In this document: positions 60,554 to 64,000 of the stretch, in pieces
How the letters are laid out: the number at the start of each line of letters is the position of its first letter
How positions within the stretch are numbered: position 1 is the first letter of the stretch
Source: Bacteroides intestinalis DSM 17393
Lineage (GTDB): Bacteria > Bacteroidota > Bacteroidia > Bacteroidales > Bacteroidaceae
Assembly: GCF_000172175.1 (NCBI RefSeq)
Contig: NZ_ABJL02000008.1
Span: 124,001-188,000, forward strand
DNA length: 64,000 nucleotides
Direction of reading: 5' to 3'
Notes under the pieces: model-generated
Told to the model about the DNA's origin: nothing
The model's database searches: none
What the model saw: the letters and a program-made list of their open reading frames with translations, nothing else
Translations under genes and position numbers: made by a program

Positions 60554-60583
60554 CAAATATAAACAGGTTTTTTGAATACACAA
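60554..60583 (-). promoter_or_regulatory. Promoter of the xyl operon
   Basis: On the minus strand TTG (plus CAA, 60581-60583), 19 bases, then TATATTTG (plus CAAATATA, 60554-60561). Transcription would start near 60548, just before the regulator ATG, and cover xylR-xylB-xylA-xylE. Confidence 0.7.
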
Positions 60584-60997
60584 GCGTGAAAAACTTAATT
60601 TTTATCATGTTATAAAGCACTATTTTTCAATAGAATACATATCTTATATTTTACAATATCAGAACACATCCTTATCGTTGAAAGTACAATATGTATTATT
60701 GATAAACGGAAGAATCAGGTAATTGTAGGAAGTACAATAAGAGTGAAGTGCTTTATTTTTAAGGATTTTAGTATATCGGAAGATTAAAAAGACAAGTACC
60801 TCTTATTGTATTTTAGTTGAAGTGCCATAAAAAGATTTTTTTCTCATCTATCCCTCTACTTCCCCCAAAACCCCCTTCTCCGAACGGAGGAAGTTAAAAT
60901 AGCTTATTGCACAAAAAACCTTCGTTTGTGCGGTCAATATCAGAAAAAGCTATACCTTTGCACCACTTTTTTAATTAACTACTAAAACAAGAACAGT
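60584..60997. other. Long intergenic region before fabD
   Basis: 414 bases without a gene between divergent xylR and fabD. AAGTACAATA occurs at 60682-60691 and 60730-60739, and a mirrored TATTGTATTT near 60804. Close to fabD, GCACAAA (60909-60915) and TTTGTGC (60925-60931) form an inverted repeat over the -33 area. These could be operators. Confidence 0.4.
60925..60960 (+). promoter_or_regulatory. Promoter of fabD
   Basis: TTTG at 60925-60928 and TACCTTTG at 60953-60960; the spacing (24) is slightly long. The ATG is 37 bases after. Confidence 0.5.
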
Positions 60998-61885
60998 ATG
61001 AAAGCATTTGTATTTCCGGGTCAAGGTGCCCAATTCGTAGGAATGGGAAAAGACTTGTATGAAAACTCCGCTTTAGCAAAAGAATTGTTTGAAAAAGCCA
61101 ATGATATCCTAGGATATCGCATTACGGATATTATGTTCAACGGTACGGACGAAGACCTGCGTCAGACGAAGGTTACTCAGCCTGCCGTATTCCTTCACTC
61201 CGTTATCTCCGCACTTTGTATGGGTGATGATTTTAAACCTGAGATGACTGCCGGTCACTCATTGGGTGAATTCTCTGCTCTGGTTGCTGCCAGTGCATTG
61301 AGTTTCGAAGATGGATTGAAGCTGGTTTATGCCCGTGCTATGGCTATGCAGAAAGCTTGCGAGATACAGCCCTCTACAATGGCGGCTATCATTGCCCTCT
61401 CCGATGAAAAAGTAGAAGAAATCTGCGAGCAAGTAACCGCTGAAGGTGAAGTTTGCGTTGCAGCCAACTATAACTGTCCGGGACAGATCGTAATTTCCGG
61501 TTCTATCGAAGGCATCAACAAGGCATGCGAACTGATGAAAGCTGCCGGAGCAAAACGTGCTTTGCCTTTGAAGGTAGGCGGCGCTTTCCACTCTCCGCTG
61601 ATGAATCCTGCAAAAGTTGAATTGGAAGCAGCCATCAACGCTACTGAAATCCACGCTCCCAAATGTCCGGTTTATCAGAATGTAGATGCATTGCCTCATA
61701 CTGATCCGGAAGAAATCAAGAAGAATCTCGTTGCTCAGCTGACAGCTTCTGTACGCTGGACGCAGACTGTTAAGAATATGGTTACTGATGGTGCTACCGA
61801 CTTCACAGAATGTGGCCCGGGTGCTGTACTGCAAGGTCTGATCAAGAAGATTGCACCGGAGGTATCTGCTCACGGTATTGCATAA
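60998..61885 (+). CDS. fabD: Malonyl-CoA:ACP transacylase
   Basis: A 295-residue enzyme with the nucleophile elbow GHSLGEFSA (Ser near residue 89), the KAFVFPGQGAQFVGMG start, and GGAFHSPLM carrying the catalytic His. It loads malonyl groups onto acyl carrier protein for fatty-acid synthesis. No other fab gene is adjacent. A strong terminator follows. Confidence 0.96.
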   Translation: MKAFVFPGQGAQFVGMGKDLYENSALAKELFEKANDILGYRITDIMFNGTDEDLRQTKVTQPAVFLHSVISALCMGDDFKPEMTAGHSLGEFSALVAASALSFEDGLKLVYARAMAMQKACEIQPSTMAAIIALSDEKVEEICEQVTAEGEVCVAANYNCPGQIVISGSIEGINKACELMKAAGAKRALPLKVGGAFHSPLMNPAKVELEAAINATEIHAPKCPVYQNVDALPHTDPEEIKKNLVAQLTASVRWTQTVKNMVTDGATDFTECGPGAVLQGLIKKIAPEVSAHGIA

Positions 61886-61909
61886 TCCTTAAATACAACA
61901 TATTTGTAA

Positions 61910-61945
61910 GGGCTGTCTTTTTAACTAAAGACAGCCCTCTATTTT
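61910..61945 (+). terminator. Terminator after fabD
   Basis: GGGCTGTCTTT pairs perfectly with AAAGACAGCCC around TTAACT, followed by TCTATTTT. Confidence 0.88.
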
Positions 61946-62063
61946 GTAATCATACTATCCGCATTCAGAATAGGAAGATAAACAGCATCTCAACAAAACT
62001 TTTTCATGCAAGCATGAAAGTTCTGCGTTCGCTTTGCATTATCTTTGCAAAAACATGCATGAT

Positions 62064-62591
62064 ATGGAGAAAATCGACGAATACAAAAACACCCTTGCAA
62101 TGCCTCTTTGCAAACTATCAATAGATAAGTTGGTGCAGGAAATATGCCTGCATCCGGAATACCTTAAAGATATATACCAATTGATTTCCGATGATAAAAT
62201 CGTCGTTTCATGGCGGGCTATATGGGCATGTGAGAAAGTAAGTGAGAAGCATCCCGGCTGGTTTGTTCCATTGCTGGATGATATTATTCAGCGATTATTG
62301 GTCTGCCAACATGATGGTTCCAAACGGTTGTTGCTGTCTATATTATATAATGTACCTGCATCTGATCCTGTCTCTGTCGATTTGCTAAATTATTGTCTGG
62401 ATCACATGTTGGCTCCACAAGAAAGTATCGGTGTGCAGGCATTATCTATCAGAATGGCTTACCAGCTTTGCAAGTCTGAGCCGGAACTTTTGAAAGAACT
62501 GCAACTCATATTAGAGAATGCAGATACCGAATATTACTCCACAGGCGTTAAGACTACCATACGGAATATCCTGAAAAAGATAAATAAATAA
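62064..62591 (+). CDS. HEAT-like helical repeat protein, unknown role
   Basis: A 175-residue all-helical protein (WRAIWACEKVSEKHPGWF, LLLSILYNVPASDPVSVDLL, GVQALSIRMAYQLC) resembling HEAT/adenylosuccinate-lyase-like helical repeat proteins of Bacteroidetes. A -7 box TATCTTTG at 62040-62047 implies a very short leader. The ATG at 62055 (MHDMEKI) is another start. Function unknown. Confidence 0.75.
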   Translation: MEKIDEYKNTLAMPLCKLSIDKLVQEICLHPEYLKDIYQLISDDKIVVSWRAIWACEKVSEKHPGWFVPLLDDIIQRLLVCQHDGSKRLLLSILYNVPASDPVSVDLLNYCLDHMLAPQESIGVQALSIRMAYQLCKSEPELLKELQLILENADTEYYSTGVKTTIRNILKKINK

Positions 62592-62659
62592 TTGAGGTTT
62601 CGCAAGTTATGATATTTAGGAGTTAAAATCAGCTATAAAACAAATTAAATCCAATAACT

Positions 62660-62743
62660 ATAACAAGCAATGTCATGATGCAAAACTAGCAATCTTGTAA
62701 TGCGGAATATTGCTTAGTTTTGCATCATGACATTGCTTGTTAT
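62660..62743. repeat. 84-bp palindromic repeat
   Basis: The left arm (62660-62693, starting ATAACAAGCAATG) and the right arm (62709-62743) are complementary over 34 bases with one extra A in the right arm and a 15-base loop. This is much longer than a usual terminator and lacks a T run. Confidence 0.8.
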
Positions 62744-62836
62744 GTTCCGTTTAAGGCTTCTGGGTGGGTTACCGTATTATTTTTCGCAGACTATTCTTGA
62801 AAAAGTATAACAATATTAAGACCAATAAAAGCCTTA

Positions 62837-63188
62837 TTAGGGGTCAAAATAGGTTCAGGGTCACTTATAACCCCATTTATAGGCCATTTTTATTTATATC
62901 AGCCAATATAATGCTAATATACAGACAGTTGACTTTTTTAGACTTTTGCAAAAAACGTATTTCAGTAGATTTGGAATATTGCAATCTGAACAAACCTTAA
63001 ATAGATAAATATTTAATACAAAAAGTAAAACAATAAAGCGGAAGTGATAAAGAGTGAATAATAAAATCTTTATTCCTTAGTAGTTTAGCACTATTATAGT
63101 ATGTTTTATTTACATCCATTTTAAATATCTTATTCATTTAAGCAGGAATTGGGGGTATAAGTGACCCTGAACCTATTTTGACCCCTAA
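62837..63188. mobile_element. MITE-like element with 38-bp inverted repeats
   Basis: 62837-62874 and 63151-63188 are inverted copies with 37 of 38 bases identical (outer end TTAGGGGTCAAAATAGG). The 276-bp interior is AT-rich and codes for nothing recognisable. Short length, terminal inverted repeats and no transposase fit a miniature inverted-repeat transposable element; TA at both edges could be its target duplication. The parent element is not in the window. Confidence 0.7.
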
Positions 63189-63435
63189 ACAGTACACTTT
63201 TTGTTTTTTTTTTGAGGCATAAAAGATTGATATACAATCATTAATCGTCAGAGAATCATTTTGTCCATGAGTTCACTTCATACACGCTGTTTTAGAAGAA
63301 AGTAAGAACCGTCTTTCTGATTGTCAAAAGAAAAAGCGCAACATGCGTTCGCGGATAATTTATCACTTCAGCAAAAGTTAAGAAGTTAAGTTTCGTAAGT
63401 ACTGTTTTCCACTCCAAATTTACAGGTAGTGTACC

Positions 63436-63957
63436 CTAAATTATTTTTCTGTAATCCCCATCACTTTTCTTCTTAAACCCATTGCTTAGCAGCACCTTTA
63501 TTGAAGCCACATTTTCTTCGGAAGGGTCCGCCGCTATTTCACGTCCTCCCAATTCAATGATCTTTTCTTCCAACTTCCTGATAATCATTTTACCAATACC
63601 TCTATTCAGATACTCTTCTTCGCCAATCAAATATCCGATCTCGTACGTATGATTCTTTTCAGATATGTCTCCATACAAACTCTCAAAGTCGTGCCCTTCT
63701 TCCTCCAAGTCTTTCAAGAAAAAGCAATCAGCATAAAGACAATATCCGATCTTCTTATCCTTATAGTAAACAATAAAATGTTTCATAAAGTCATATTTAC
63801 CATCTCTATTATTGACTTCGTCCAACCAAGCCTCCTTCTGTTCTTCCCCATCCGGACATAGCCATTTGTAAATATAATCTTTTCTCAACCATCTATCAAA
63901 CCACAATATATCTTCGCCAAGCAGAGGCTTTAATACTATTTCGTCTGTATCAATCAT
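63436..63957 (-). CDS. GNAT family N-acetyltransferase
   Basis: A 173-residue acetyltransferase. WFDRWLRKDYIYKWLCPDG near the start resembles aminoglycoside-type GNATs. The acetyl-CoA loop is in YEIGYLIGEEEYLNRGIGKM, and a final NVASIKVLLSNGFKK strand follows. Its substrate is not evident; resemblance to AAC(6')-like enzymes is only general. Full length and intact. Confidence 0.88.
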   Translation of the reverse strand: MIDTDEIVLKPLLGEDILWFDRWLRKDYIYKWLCPDGEEQKEAWLDEVNNRDGKYDFMKHFIVYYKDKKIGYCLYADCFFLKDLEEEGHDFESLYGDISEKNHTYEIGYLIGEEEYLNRGIGKMIIRKLEEKIIELGGREIAADPSEENVASIKVLLSNGFKKKSDGDYRKII

Positions 63958-64000
63958 AAATTCATGTATGTCATTTCATGTTTATTCAACCCAATTTCCT

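Larger units (their letters stand above)
62592..63435. other. Intergenic region with repeats
   Basis: 844 AT-rich bases without a recognisable gene. It holds the 84-bp palindrome (62660-62743) and the MITE-like element (62837-63188), both listed separately. The rest (63189-63435) shows nothing I can name. Confidence 0.6.

Noticed and set aside
61810..62124. 104-aa frame overlapping fabD and the HEAT-like gene
   Set aside because: Out-of-frame shadow crossing the fabD terminator.
62764..63000. 78-aa frame entering the MITE-like element
   Set aside because: Starts outside the element and runs across its inverted repeat; basic random-like composition.
1..64000. CRISPR arrays, rRNA genes, known defence islands
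   Set aside because: No regularly spaced direct repeats, rRNA sequence, or recognisable restriction, CBASS or similar gene sets were seen.

Overview
The window looks like a Bacteroides-type genome. The evidence is -7 boxes of the TAnnTTTG kind with TTG/TTTG about 20 bases upstream, a TamL-like assembly protein, a TonB-dependent Oar-like receptor, a Nudix-type regulator with xylose genes, and the lspA/DksA-like/ileS cluster. It divides near 27.5-27.9 kb into a GC-rich integrated conjugative element (ICE, left) and ordinary, more AT-rich chromosome (right).

ICE, 1 to about 27.87 kb. The left end lies outside the window: the relaxase gene runs off base 1. Mobilisation genes (relaxase, mobA; minus strand) face a 0.7-kb non-coding, probable oriT region. 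A plus-strand transfer operon follows in CTnDOT-like order: traA(parA)-traB-traC-traD-traE-traF-traG-DUF3876-traI-J-K-L-M-N-O-Q. These genes would build the mating-pore secretion channel. traG, the VirB4-like ATPase, is split by a complete 2379-bp group II intron (5868-8246) with its own reverse transcriptase. Splicing at the proposed ends restores an 831-codon reading frame. After a terminator come two cargo genes: a 650-aa DUF4116 repeat protein and an unknown 128-aa protein. A minus-strand operon (18.9-23.4 kb) carries PcfJ-like and PcfK-like genes and several small unknown genes. Four of its spacers hold near-identical GGGCGGC/GCCGCCC hairpins. Two small helix-turn-helix genes, a RhuM-like gene and two tandem tyrosine recombinases close the element. 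A candidate attR (GTATATTTGC, 27866-27875) overlaps the promoter of the next gene.

Chromosome, 27.9-64 kb. In order: walJ-like MBL hydrolase, tRNA-Lys(CTT), MFS exporter, phosphoethanolamine transferase with an outer-membrane barrel protein, NDH-2, DoxX, a DUF3332 lipoprotein, tamL, an rRNA/tRNA methyltransferase, DUF4296-lspA-dksA-like-ileS, a flavodoxin-fold oxidoreductase, a probable small-peptide transcription unit (45.57-45.87 kb), a SIMPL protein, a ParE/RelE-type toxin-antitoxin pair, a GNAT-nitrilase fusion, an Oar-like TonB receptor, an IS1182-family insertion sequence, the xylose operon xylR-xylB-xylA-xylE (transcribed leftward), fabD, a HEAT-like protein, a MITE-like element with 38-bp inverted repeats, and a GNAT acetyltransferase.

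The less familiar signals are the intron in an essential transfer ATPase gene, the repeated intercistronic hairpins of the accessory operon, the 33-codon small-peptide unit, and the 352-bp MITE-like element beside an 84-bp palindrome.
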